A stretch of 33,325 nt of DNA from Caulobacterales bacterium (GTDB lineage: Bacteria > Pseudomonadota > Alphaproteobacteria > Caulobacterales > Caulobacteraceae), in assembly GCA_947474395.1 (NCBI GenBank), contig CANJID010000044.1, forward strand, positions 1 through 33,325, read 5' to 3'. The notes below the pieces were generated by a model. It saw nothing but the letters and a program-made list of their open reading frames with translations. It did not search any database and was not told where the DNA came from. Below are positions 6,825-14,319 of the stretch, piece by piece; within the stretch, counting starts at the first letter, position 1; each line of letters begins with the position of its first letter. Position numbers and translations under genes: made by a program.

Positions 6825-8372
6825 TCAGTACGAGCGGGCGATCAGGATTTCCTGCACCCCGGGGCGGCCGGTGAAGATGCAGGTCCCGAAACTCTTGGGC
6901 TGGTCCAAGGGCGCATTGCGCAGGGTCAGCTTCAGGGCCTTGAGCCGGTTCGCCACCGCCTCCAGCTCGTCGCCTTCGGGCCTGGCCCAGGAAGCGCGCA
7001 CCCAGCCGCGGAAGGCGCCGCCGGCCTCGTCGTCGTCGCCCGCGGGGCCGAAATAGTCGGCCAGCGCCTCGAACGTGTTGATCCCGGTCCTGATGTTCCC
7101 GTCCAGCCGCGCCTTGGCCTCGGCGAACAGGGCCGCCTGGATCTCGGCCAGCAGGGCGGGAACCCCGGCGACGAACTCGGCGCGGGGGGCGGCGTGGCTG
7201 CGCACCTTGTCGCCATCCCGCAGGTCGTCGCGGCGCATGAAGGTGACCTGGCCGCCCGCCACGTCGCGGGGGCCGACCTCGACGATCACCGGCGCGCCCC
7301 GGCGCACCCAGTTCCAGCGCTTCTCTCCGGAGCGGATCGCCTTCCTGTCCACCAGGGCCCGCACCGGGTAGCCGAAGGCCGACAGGCCGGTCAGCTCGCG
7401 GGCCAGGGCCTCGCAATAGTCCAGCACCTCGGCGTCCTCGGGCTTGTCGCGCAGCATGGGCACGATCACCACCTGGCGGGGGGCGATGGCCGGGGGCAGG
7501 CGCAGGCCGTCGTCGTCGCCGTGGGTCATGATCACCCCGCCGATCAGCCGGGTGGAGACCCCCCAGCTGGTCGTATGGCAGAGCGACAGGCCGCCGGCCT
7601 GGTCCTGGTAGCGGATGTTCTGCGCCTCGGCGAAGTGGGTCCCCAGATAGTGTGAGGTGCCGGCCTGCAGGGCCTTGCCGTCCTGCATCATGGCTTCGAT
7701 GGAGAAGGTGTTGTCCGCCCCGGGGAAGCGCTCGTTGTCGGGCTTCTCTCCGGCCATCACCGGCATGGCCAGGACGGTTTCGGAAAACTCGCGATAGACC
7801 TCGAGCATCTTCATGGTCTCGGCCATGGCGTCTTCGCGGTCGGCGTGGGCGGTGTGGCCCTCCTGCCAGAGGAACTCGGCGGTGCGCAGGAACAGGCGCG
7901 TGCGCATCTCCCAGCGCACCACATTGGCCCACTGGTTGATCAGCAGGGGCAGGTCCCGGTAGCTCTTGATCCAGCGCTGGAAGGCGTCGCCGATGATGGT
8001 CTCGGAGGTCGGCCGCACGATCAGCGGCTCCTCCAGCTTGGCGGAGGGGTCGGGCTGCAGCACCCCGTCGATCAGCTTCAGCCGGTGGTGGGTGACCACC
8101 GCCATCTCCTTGGCGAAGCCCTCCACGTGCTCGGCTTCCTTGGCGATGAAGCTGAGGGGCACGAAGAGCGGGAAGTAGCAGTTGTCGTGGCCGGTATCCT
8201 TGATGCGGCGATCCAGCGACTGCTGGATCAGCTCCCACACCCCATAGCCCCAGGGCTTGATGACCATGCAGCCGCGCACCGGGCTGGTCTCGGCCATGTC
8301 CGCGTCGCGGACCACGGCCTGGTACCATTCGGGGAAATTGTCGGCGCGGGTGACGTCGAGCGCTCGTTGCAT
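6825..8372 (-). CDS. proS: Prolyl-tRNA synthetase, type 3 (archaeal/eukaryal-like)
   Basis: A 515-residue class II aminoacyl-tRNA synthetase charging tRNA-Pro. Landmarks are FPEWYQAVV near the N-terminus, VIKPWGYGVWELIQ, the RPTSETIIG loop, motif 2 around VVRWEMRTRLFLRTAEFLWQ with EGHTAHA, and motif 3 around TSWGVSTRLIGGVIMTHGDD. The anticodon-binding domain follows, then a C-terminal extension ending in IARSY, as in archaeal and eukaryal enzymes that end in Tyr. There is no bacterial INS editing insert. The start is the ATG at 8370-8372, where homology-like sequence begins; longer in-frame starts reach into the divergent MFS gene. Most alphaproteobacteria, as I recall, use a shorter type 2 ProRS of about 440 residues, so this may be an acquired or second copy. 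Confidence 0.93.
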   Translation of the reverse strand: MQRALDVTRADNFPEWYQAVVRDADMAETSPVRGCMVIKPWGYGVWELIQQSLDRRIKDTGHDNCYFPLFVPLSFIAKEAEHVEGFAKEMAVVTHHRLKLIDGVLQPDPSAKLEEPLIVRPTSETIIGDAFQRWIKSYRDLPLLINQWANVVRWEMRTRLFLRTAEFLWQEGHTAHADREDAMAETMKMLEVYREFSETVLAMPVMAGEKPDNERFPGADNTFSIEAMMQDGKALQAGTSHYLGTHFAEAQNIRYQDQAGGLSLCHTTSWGVSTRLIGGVIMTHGDDDGLRLPPAIAPRQVVIVPMLRDKPEDAEVLDYCEALARELTGLSAFGYPVRALVDRKAIRSGEKRWNWVRRGAPVIVEVGPRDVAGGQVTFMRRDDLRDGDKVRSHAAPRAEFVAGVPALLAEIQAALFAEAKARLDGNIRTGINTFEALADYFGPAGDDDEAGGAFRGWVRASWARPEGDELEAVANRLKALKLTLRNAPLDQPKSFGTCIFTGRPGVQEILIARSY

Positions 8373-8472
8373 CTGGAGGCCTTGGGGTCTGGTCGGCGAG
8401 GTTCGCCCTGTCCTTAGCCGCAGCCGCCGCCCTGGCAAAGGGATGGCCGATCCACTAACCGTCCAAAGCAAG

Positions 8473-9933
8473 ATGGCGGCGAACCCCTACAACCCGCGCC
8501 TGCTGGCCCTGATCGTGGCTTCGGCCATGTTCATGGGGATCCTCGACTCCACCATCATCACCACCGCCCTGCCGTCGATGGGGCGCTCCTTCGGGGTCAG
8601 CCCGGTCGAGCTCAGCCTCGGCATCACCATCTACATCCTGGTGATGGCGGTGTTCCTGCCGGTCTCCTCCTGGGTGGCCGACCGGCTGGGCGCGCGCAGC
8701 GTCTTCGCCGGGGCCATCCTCGGCTTCACCCTCGCCTCGGTCCTGTGCGGCCTCAGCCAGACCCTGTGGCAGTTCGTCGGCGCGCGGGTGCTGCAGGCGC
8801 TGGCCGCCACCCTGATGGTCCCCGTCGGCAACCTCGTGCTCTTACGCGCCACCGCCAAGACGGACCTGGTCGCCGTCATGGCGCTGGCCACCACCCCGGC
8901 CCTGATCGCCCCGGTGCTGGGCCCGCCGCTGGGCGGCATCCTGATCACCTTCCTGTCGTGGCGCTGGGTCTTCTTCCTCAACATCCCCATCGGCCTTCTG
9001 GGTGTCTTCCTGGTCCTGAGGTTCATCCCCAACCTGAGGAGCGTCGACCGGCGGCCCTTCGACACCCTCGGATTCTTCGTCACCGGCTTCGCCCTGGCCT
9101 GCCTGATCTACGGCCTGGACCGGGTCAGCGCCGCCGAGGGCGATCGCCGCGTCGCCGGCGCTCTCCTGGTGGCGGGCCTGCTCCTGGCCGTCTGGGCGGT
9201 GATCCACGCCCGGCGCCACCCCTTCCCCATCGCCCCCCTGAGCGCGCTGGCCCGCCACACCTTCCGCGTCACCAGCCTGACTGGCGGGGCCGTCGCCCGG
9301 CTGCAGCTGCGGGTGCTGGGCTTCGTCCTGCCGGTGATGTTCCAGGTCGGGCTCGGCATGAGCGCCTTCACCACCGGCCTCCTGCTCCTCGGCTATAACG
9401 GCGGGGATCTCCTCCTGAAGGCGGTCGCCAACCAGACCCTGCGGGCGGTCGGTTTCCGCACCGCCCTCACCGTCACCGCCGTCCTGACCGGGCTTTCGGC
9501 CTTCGCCTGCGCGGCCTTGAGCCCCATGACGCCGCTCTGGGCGGTGTTCGCCATCCTGGTCGTCGCCGGGGCCGTCCGCTCGATCCTCTTTTCCGGGATC
9601 ATGGCCCTGACCTTCGCCGACGTGCCCGCCGAGGAGATCGGCGGGGCGACTGTGCTGAACAACGTCCTGTCCAACGTGATCGGCGCGGTGGGCATCTCCT
9701 CGGCCGCCGTGGTGCTGAACCTGAGCGCGGCGTTCCGGCATGCCCCAGGGGGCGCCCTCTCCCTGTGGGACTTCCGCGTGGTGCTGATCATCATCGGCGT
9801 GGTGGCCACGGTCTCGGCCATCTCGTTCCTGCGCCTGCCCCGCGACGCGGGCGCCGAGGTCAGCGGCCACGGCGCCCGGGCCCGGCTGATCGCCGCCGAG
9901 GCGGAGAAGGCGGCGGCGGGCGAGGACCTCTGA
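8473..9933 (+). CDS. MFS transporter, DHA2 (14-TM drug:H+ antiporter) family, paralogue 1
   Basis: A 486-residue membrane protein of the EmrB/QacA type. It begins NPRLLALIVASAMF and then has LDSTIITTALPSMG in TM1 (motif D1) and WVADRLGARSVF in loop 2-3 (motif A). TM5 carries TPALIAPVLGPPLGGIL, the antiporter motif C. Such proteins export toxic organic compounds using protons. Start at ATG 8473 was chosen because it leaves six residues before NPRL, exactly as in the paralogue at 14320; ATG 8443 would also be possible. It is divergent from proS (100 bp apart). The protein is clearly similar to the product of 14320-15723 over the full length, including the C-terminal RLPRD-GAE segment. Confidence 0.9.
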   Translation: MAANPYNPRLLALIVASAMFMGILDSTIITTALPSMGRSFGVSPVELSLGITIYILVMAVFLPVSSWVADRLGARSVFAGAILGFTLASVLCGLSQTLWQFVGARVLQALAATLMVPVGNLVLLRATAKTDLVAVMALATTPALIAPVLGPPLGGILITFLSWRWVFFLNIPIGLLGVFLVLRFIPNLRSVDRRPFDTLGFFVTGFALACLIYGLDRVSAAEGDRRVAGALLVAGLLLAVWAVIHARRHPFPIAPLSALARHTFRVTSLTGGAVARLQLRVLGFVLPVMFQVGLGMSAFTTGLLLLGYNGGDLLLKAVANQTLRAVGFRTALTVTAVLTGLSAFACAALSPMTPLWAVFAILVVAGAVRSILFSGIMALTFADVPAEEIGGATVLNNVLSNVIGAVGISSAAVVLNLSAAFRHAPGGALSLWDFRVVLIIIGVVATVSAISFLRLPRDAGAEVSGHGARARLIAAEAEKAAAGEDL

Positions 9934-10021
9934 CAAAGGCCGGCCAGGGAACCCCCACGGCCGGGTGAGGTTTGTAACGGGTCGGGCGGGCCCGTTCCCA
10001 TTTGCATCGAGAGAATCCGCC

Positions 10022-10225
10022 GTGCACCGCGCCCTGATCGTCGTCGCCGGCGCCGCCCTCCTGGCCGCCTGCGGGCCCGGGGCCAGGAACAAGGCCGAGA
10101 ACAAGGCGACCGCCGCCGAGACCAGCGCCAACGCCGTCCCCGACGCCAATCCCATCGCCACCATCGCCATTCCCGCCGAGCCAGCCCCCGCCGAGGCGGG
10201 ACGGGTCAGGGACGGGGAGCGGTAG
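10022..10225 (+). CDS. Small predicted lipoprotein
   Basis: A 67-residue protein starting at GTG 10022 with GAGAGA a short way upstream. The N-terminus is a lipoprotein signal: a hydrophobic stretch (ALIVVAGAALLAAC) ending in the lipobox LAAC, so the mature protein would begin at a lipid-modified Cys. The remainder is low-complexity, rich in Ala, Asn, Lys and Pro (NKAENKATAAET, then PAEPAPAEAG), with no recognisable domain. It probably sits at the outer membrane as an unstructured peptide, similar to the many entericidin-like or 'YgdI-like' short lipoproteins in proteobacteria. Its 3' end overlaps the convergent methyltransferase gene by 20 bp. Function unknown. Confidence 0.6.
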   Translation: MHRALIVVAGAALLAACGPGARNKAENKATAAETSANAVPDANPIATIAIPAEPAPAEAGRVRDGER

Positions 10226-10946
10226 GCTTTCGCGCCGTCACATAGAGCTCGTTGTTGAGCCCCACCGGCAGGGCGGCGAAGGGGCTGCCCGCGATCCGCT
10301 CGATCTCGAAGCGCGCGGCGATCCGGGCCAGCAGGGGGCGATGGTCGAAGCCCGCGTGGTGCGGGTGGTAGGCCAGGCCCGCGCCGATCGGGACCTCCGG
10401 CCGTGGGGCAGGGGCCCGCCCCCCCGCCGCCGACAGGACATGGCGCCACCGGCCGTCGAACTCGTCCGGCCGGCGCAAGGTTCGAAAAAGCCCCTTGGCC
10501 AGGGCCGGCCCCCACAGCTCCACCGGAACGCCGACCACGAGGCGCCCGCCGGGGGCGAGGATGCGGTCGATCTCGGCCAGGGCGTCCTCGGTCTGCGCGT
10601 CGGGAAGGTGCTCGAACACCTCGGTGCAGAACACGAGGTCCGCCGATCCGTCCGCTATCGCCGCCGAATCCTCCACCACTTCCGCCCGCGGCAGGTCCGC
10701 CAGGGCGACGCGAGCCTCTGCCGCGAAACGGTCCCAGGGCTCGAAGCAGGTCAGCCGCGCGCGGGGCCAGACCCCTGCGGCCATCCGCAGCAGGGCGCCG
10801 TCGCCGCCGCCGTAGTCGATGATCGCCATGGGAGCGCCGTTCCGCCCCCCCGCCCGCAGGGCGTCCGCCAGCCGGCGACGCTGCAGGACGCGCTTGAGCG
10901 GATTGGCGTCCTCCCGCGTCAGCTCGGCGTAGGTGGGGAGAGTCAC
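10206..10946 (-). CDS. Class I SAM-dependent methyltransferase
   Basis: A 246-residue soluble protein with the Rossmann-type methyltransferase core. The SAM-binding motif I is MAIIDYGGGDGALL (residues about 40-53), followed by the acidic end of strand 2 in ARLTCFEPW. Motif IV reads DLVFCTEVFEHLPD, and the post-motif segment LAPGGRLVVGVPVE follows. This combination is seen in methyltransferases acting on small molecules or glycans; the substrate is unknown. The ATG overlaps the TGA of bolA (ATGA), so it is co-translated with bolA. Its 3' end overlaps the small lipoprotein gene on the other strand. Confidence 0.85.
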   Translation of the reverse strand: MTLPTYAELTREDANPLKRVLQRRRLADALRAGGRNGAPMAIIDYGGGDGALLRMAAGVWPRARLTCFEPWDRFAAEARVALADLPRAEVVEDSAAIADGSADLVFCTEVFEHLPDAQTEDALAEIDRILAPGGRLVVGVPVELWGPALAKGLFRTLRRPDEFDGRWRHVLSAAGGRAPAPRPEVPIGAGLAYHPHHAGFDHRPLLARIAARFEIERIAGSPFAALPVGLNNELYVTARKPTAPRP

Positions 10947-11215
10947 TCCTCCCCCGGAGCCAGGGCCTTGAGGGAAAGGGCGTGCACGGGTCCCGCCAGC
11001 TCGACGGCCAGGGCCGAATAGACCTTGCGCTGGCGCTGCACCCGGGTGACCCCTGCGAAGGCGCTGGAGACGATGGTCACGTTGAAATGGCTCTCGCCGC
11101 CCTCGCGCGACCCCGAATGGCCGGCGTGCCGGGCGCTGTCGTCCTCGACCTCCAGACGCTCGGGCGCAAAAGCGTCATCAAGCTTGGCTTTGATGCCGTC
11201 GGCGACGACTCCCAC
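10943..11215 (-). CDS. bolA: BolA-family protein
   Basis: A 90-residue BolA-like protein: IKAKLDDAFAPERLEVEDDS, then a Gly/Ser-rich loop, then ESHFNVTIVSSAFAGV and a C-terminal VYSALAVELAGPVHALSLKA helix. BolA proteins bind monothiol glutaredoxins with an Fe-S cluster and influence iron homeostasis and, in some bacteria, morphology genes. His residues in ARHAGH and SHF are candidate cluster ligands. Start chosen at GTG 11213-11215 because GGGAGG lies 6 bases upstream; longer in-frame starts would run into the divergent J-domain gene at 11271. BolA next to a J-domain protein and CobS is an arrangement I recall from other alphaproteobacteria. Confidence 0.9.
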   Translation of the reverse strand: MGVVADGIKAKLDDAFAPERLEVEDDSARHAGHSGSREGGESHFNVTIVSSAFAGVTRVQRQRKVYSALAVELAGPVHALSLKALAPGEE

Positions 11216-11270
11216 GAAAACCCTCCCGTCAATCCTTGAACACAAAAACTTCACCCGCATACTTCGGCTC

Positions 11271-11930
11271 ATGAGCGGCGCGTTTCAATACAAGCCCAAG
11301 TTCGTCGACATCCGCATCCGGCCCCCCAAGCCGGGGGAGGATGATCCTCCGCGCGTCTCGGACCTGAAGCCGGGAGAGAAGCCGTGCGACTGGCCGGGCT
11401 GCCGCGCGCCGGGCGTCGCCAAGGCGCCCAAGTCCCGCGAGCACCTGAACGAGCACTACCTCTTCTGCGCGCCGCACGCGGGCCAGTACAACCGCAACTG
11501 GAACTTCTTCGAGGGCATGACCGAGGCGCAGATGACCGCCGCCCACGAAGCGCGCCTGACCGGCGACCGCCCCACCTGGCAGTTCAAGGCCTCGCGCTTC
11601 AGCCGGGAAGCGGCCTCCTTCGCCGCCAAGTTCGGCTCCGGCGCGGCCGCCAAGGGCGCAGGCCAGTACCAGGACCCCTTCGGCATCTTCCGCCACACGG
11701 CCACCGAGAAGCCCGTCGAGCCCGCCCGGCGCCTCGGTCGGATAGAACGGCGGGCCCTGTCCGAGCTCGACCTGGACGACAGCGCCGACGGCCCGACCAT
11801 CCGCGCCCGCTACGCAGAGCTGGTGAAGCTGTGCCACCCGGACGCCAACGGCGGGGACCGTTCCGCCGAGCACCGGCTGCAGCGGGTGCTGCGCGCCTAC
11901 AAGGCGCTGCAACAGGCCAAACTGGTCTGA
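11271..11930 (+). CDS. J-domain (DnaJ-like) co-chaperone protein
   Basis: A 219-residue protein with a C-terminal J domain (about 165-219) containing the HPD tripeptide at 189-191 within ELVKLCHPDANGGDRSAEHR. The N-terminal part has CDWPGC (C39, C44), and HYLFCAPH (C66 with nearby His), a pattern that might bind zinc. The J domain would stimulate an Hsp70 (DnaK or HscA-like) ATPase; the rest probably selects the client. It has no G/F region or classic zinc finger, so it is not DnaJ itself. It is divergent from bolA, with 55 bp between starts, and is followed by cobS on the same strand about 90 bp later. No strong ribosome site is visible before ATG 11271. Confidence 0.85.
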   Translation: MSGAFQYKPKFVDIRIRPPKPGEDDPPRVSDLKPGEKPCDWPGCRAPGVAKAPKSREHLNEHYLFCAPHAGQYNRNWNFFEGMTEAQMTAAHEARLTGDRPTWQFKASRFSREAASFAAKFGSGAAAKGAGQYQDPFGIFRHTATEKPVEPARRLGRIERRALSELDLDDSADGPTIRARYAELVKLCHPDANGGDRSAEHRLQRVLRAYKALQQAKLV

Positions 11931-12020
11931 ACGCCCAACCGGCGGCGGCGAATCGCTTTCAGGCTCGACCGCTTCGCGCGGCTTCCGTAAGAGGGACGAC
12001 CCCGCATTAGAGACCTCGTG

Positions 12021-13022
12021 ATGGCGAACGGTTCCGACACAGACGACGCCCTGCTGGCTTCAGCGCCCGACAAGATGGTCGGCGTGCGCGAGATGTTCGG
12101 CGTCGATTCCGACATGAAGGTCCCGGCCTTCTCCAAGCCGGACTCGCACGTGCCGGACGTGGACGCGGCTTACAAGTTCGACCCGCAGACGACGCTCGCC
12201 ATCTGCGCGGGCTTCGCTTTCGACCGTCGGGTGATGGTCCAGGGCTATCACGGCACCGGCAAGTCGACCCACATCGAGCAGGTGGCCGCGCGACTGAACT
12301 GGCCCCTGGTGCGGGTGAACCTCGACAGCCACGTCAGCCGGATCGACCTCGTCGGCAAGGACGCCATCGTCCTGAAGGAAGGCAAACAGGTCACCGAGTT
12401 CCGGGAAGGCATGCTGCCGTGGGCCATCCAGCGCCCCATCGCCCTGGTGTTCGACGAATATGACGCCGGCCGCCCGGACGTGATGTTTGTGATCCAGCGC
12501 ATCCTGGAGGCGCAGGGAAAGCTGACCCTGCTCGACCAGAACCGGGTGATCCGCCCGAACAAGTATTTCCGGCTGTTCTCGACCACCAACACCATCGGGC
12601 TGGGGGACACCACCGGGCTCTATCACGGCACCCAGCAGATCAATCAGGGCCAAATGGACCGCTGGTCCATCGTCACCACCCTGAACTACCTCTCCCACGA
12701 CGTGGAGGGCGAGATCGTGCTCGCCAAGGCCCCCGGCTACGACACCCCCGAGGGCAAGCGCACCATCGCCGCCATGGTCCGGGTGGCCGACATGACCCGC
12801 AACGCCTTCATGAACGGGGACATCTCCACGGTCATGAGCCCGCGCACGGTGATCACCTGGGCCCAGAACGCCGACATCTTCGCCGGCGACATCGCGCTCG
12901 CCTTCCGCCTGACGTTCCTGAACAAGTGCGACGAGCTCGAGCGCCCCACGGTCGCCGAGTTCTACCAGCGCGCCTTCGGCACGGACCTGCCGGAATCGGC
13001 GACGCGGGTGAAGGTCGCTTAA
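12021..13022 (+). CDS. cobS: Cobaltochelatase subunit CobS (AAA+ ATPase)
   Basis: A 333-residue AAA+ protein. Walker A is GYHGTGKST (residues 75-83) and Walker B is [11 protein letters not shown] (about 140-150). The N-terminal helix [18 protein letters not shown] and the segment [20 protein letters not shown] are characteristic of CobS. With CobT it forms the chaperone-like ring that drives cobalt insertion by CobN in the aerobic cobalamin pathway (EC 6.6.1.2). GTG at 12018 directly before ATG 12021 could also start it. In the bacteria I recall, cobT follows cobS at once; here the next gene is a small hypothetical on the other strand, so cobT must lie elsewhere or be absent. Confidence 0.93.
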   Translation: MANGSDTDDALLASAPDKMVGVREMFGVDSDMKVPAFSKPDSHVPDVDAAYKFDPQTTLAICAGFAFDRRVMVQGYHGTGKSTHIEQVAARLNWPLVRVNLDSHVSRIDLVGKDAIVLKEGKQVTEFREGMLPWAIQRPIALVFDEYDAGRPDVMFVIQRILEAQGKLTLLDQNRVIRPNKYFRLFSTTNTIGLGDTTGLYHGTQQINQGQMDRWSIVTTLNYLSHDVEGEIVLAKAPGYDTPEGKRTIAAMVRVADMTRNAFMNGDISTVMSPRTVITWAQNADIFAGDIALAFRLTFLNKCDELERPTVAEFYQRAFGTDLPESATRVKVA

Positions 13023-13034
13023 GGCTTCCTAGTC

Positions 13035-13131
13035 CTTTCCCCTCTGGGGAAAGTGTCCCGAGCTTGCCTCGGGACGATAGGGGCTGAAGGGCTCCAACCT
13101 CAAAGCCGTCATCCTCGGGCTCGTCCCGAGG
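13035..13131. repeat. Cluster of dispersed palindromic repeats after cobS
   Basis: Three stems follow each other: CTTTCCCC-TCT-GGGGAAAG (13035-13053), TCCCGAG-CTTGC-CTCGGGA (13056-13074) and CCTCGGG-CTCGT-CCCGAGG (13113-13131). The last has the TCATCCTCGGGCTcGtCCCG form that I recall as a widespread alphaproteobacterial intergenic repeat. They lie between convergent genes and may end transcription or stabilise mRNA 3' ends. Confidence 0.6.
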
Positions 13132-13160
13132 GTGAGGGGATTGTTGCTTGTCGTGCCGCG

Positions 13161-13637
13161 CTAAGCAGCCCCAGCCCCCGTGATGTCCCGCACCAGACAG
13201 CGCAGCGCATCGGTCTGGTCGATCTCGATCTGGGGCGAGCGGGCTTCCAGGGACTTCTGCAGGACCAGAGCCTTCAGGCGCAGGTCGTCGTAGGTGGCGA
13301 CCGGCGCGCGGACGATGCGCGCCTCGAGCTCGGCCAGCAGCAATCCGGCTTCCTCGGCCCGTTGTTCGGCTTCGCCCAGGCCGCAGATGAAGCGCAGGGC
13401 CTCGTGCTGGGCCTGCGCGGCCGCCTTGTAGTCGCCGGTCTCGGCCACGAGCCCGAGGTAGCGCTCGGCGCGGGCGTCGGCGTCCTCCACCAGGATCAGA
13501 TAGAGCTCGGACAGGTCGTCATAGGCGGCGGCCAGGGCCTGGACCCCGCCGCGCTCCAGGGTCTTGGATGCGGGTGCTTCAGGCGCCGGGCGGGCGCGTT
13601 CGGGGGCGAAGGAGCGGTCTTCGGAAGCAGTGTCCAC
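13161..13637 (-). CDS. Hypothetical helical protein, 158 residues
   Basis: Not recognised. The protein is 158 residues, acidic, Ala/Glu/Leu-rich and probably mostly alpha-helical. A proline-rich disordered N-terminus (about 1-30) precedes LAAAYDDLSELYLILVEDAD and long helices such as LGEAEQRAEEAGLLLAELEA. There are no membrane segments or signal peptide. The GTG start at 13635-13637 has GGGAGG in good position upstream, which supports translation. A lone Cys at FICGLG and one at LRCLV are the only cysteines. It is convergent with cobS, separated by the palindromic repeats. Could be a scaffold or regulator; nothing in the sequence says which. Confidence 0.7.
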   Translation of the reverse strand: MDTASEDRSFAPERARPAPEAPASKTLERGGVQALAAAYDDLSELYLILVEDADARAERYLGLVAETGDYKAAAQAQHEALRFICGLGEAEQRAEEAGLLLAELEARIVRAPVATYDDLRLKALVLQKSLEARSPQIEIDQTDALRCLVRDITGAGAA

Positions 13638-13740
13638 GGGGAGCCTCCCGCCGCCGGACGACGTCCTTGGGCGACATTGTTGAAAACCGCCGACCCCGTC
13701 GATTGTTCCGGGGCGGGCGCCTTCGGGGCGACCTCGGACA

Positions 13741-13772
13741 AAACAAAAGCCCCTTCCGCGGAACGGGGGCCT
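13741..13772 (-). terminator. Rho-independent terminator for the 13893-14168 gene (minus strand)
   Basis: Read on the minus strand: GCCCCCGTTCCGCGGAAGGGGC followed by TTTTGTTTTG (plus strand CAAAACAAAAGCCCC and so on). A stem with a T-rich tail lies about 120 bp past the stop of the minus-strand gene ending at 13893, so it probably ends that transcript before the next gene downstream. Confidence 0.65.
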
Positions 13773-13892
13773 TCGCTTACTCGGTCACTGGGAGCGACCA
13801 CAAAGGTTAACGGGCCCGGTGACGATTCGTTGCCCCGAGCGTCCAAACATCCTCCGCGCCCGGCATCCCGGCGCGAGCGACAGCCCGCGCGG

Positions 13893-14168
13893 TCACGCCC
13901 GGAAGGCTTCGGCCGCCCGTCCGGCCAGCTTCACATAGATGGTGGAAACCCCGTTGCGGGCGGCGACGCACTCGGCCTGGAACAGGGCGCTGGCAAGGGA
14001 GGGGTATCCCGGGCCGGCGGTGGCCAGGACCCGATCCTCGCCCTCCAGTTCGCGGCTGGCGCCGACGTAGTAATCCTCGCCCCGGATGCGGCCCTGGCGG
14101 GTGACCACGAGGTAGAAGGACTCCTCGGGCGGACGCTCGCCCCACTTCAGGTGTACGACGTCGGTCAT
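13893..14168 (-). CDS. Small conserved-looking hypothetical protein, 91 residues
   Basis: Not recognised. 91 residues starting at ATG 14166-14168, beginning MTDVVHLKWGERPPEESFYL. It contains a strand-rich first half (VVTRQGRIRGEDYYVGAS) and an Ala-rich helix (ASALFQAECVAARNGVSTIY) near the end. A compact alpha/beta fold is likely. No signal peptide, membrane segment or metal motif is seen. It has its own terminator at 13741-13772, suggesting a monocistronic unit. It lies back to back with the DHA2 transporter at 14320, so the 150 bp between them probably holds both promoters. Codon usage matches its neighbours. Function unknown. Confidence 0.65.
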   Translation of the reverse strand: MTDVVHLKWGERPPEESFYLVVTRQGRIRGEDYYVGASRELEGEDRVLATAGPGYPSLASALFQAECVAARNGVSTIYVKLAGRAAEAFRA

Positions 14169-14319
14169 GGGCGCCCTTTACAAACTTGGCTGAGCAGCGG
14201 ACGCCAGATTAACTCTCCAAGTCCGATCTTCGATCCAACTTTCGATAGATCGCGACGCGAATTGGATAGAGTCTTCGTGATCGAGGCGCCGGCGGCGTCT
14301 CATCAGGCGCCGGGGAGAA

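Noticed and set aside
8842-10515. Antisense frame across the first DHA2 gene and its downstream region.
   Set aside because: Repetitive Asp/Gln/Gly/His composition and no start signal; the MFS protein explains the region.
11216-11272. Longer start for bolA.
   Set aside because: It would overlap the divergent J-domain gene; GTG 11213-11215 has a near-perfect ribosome site.
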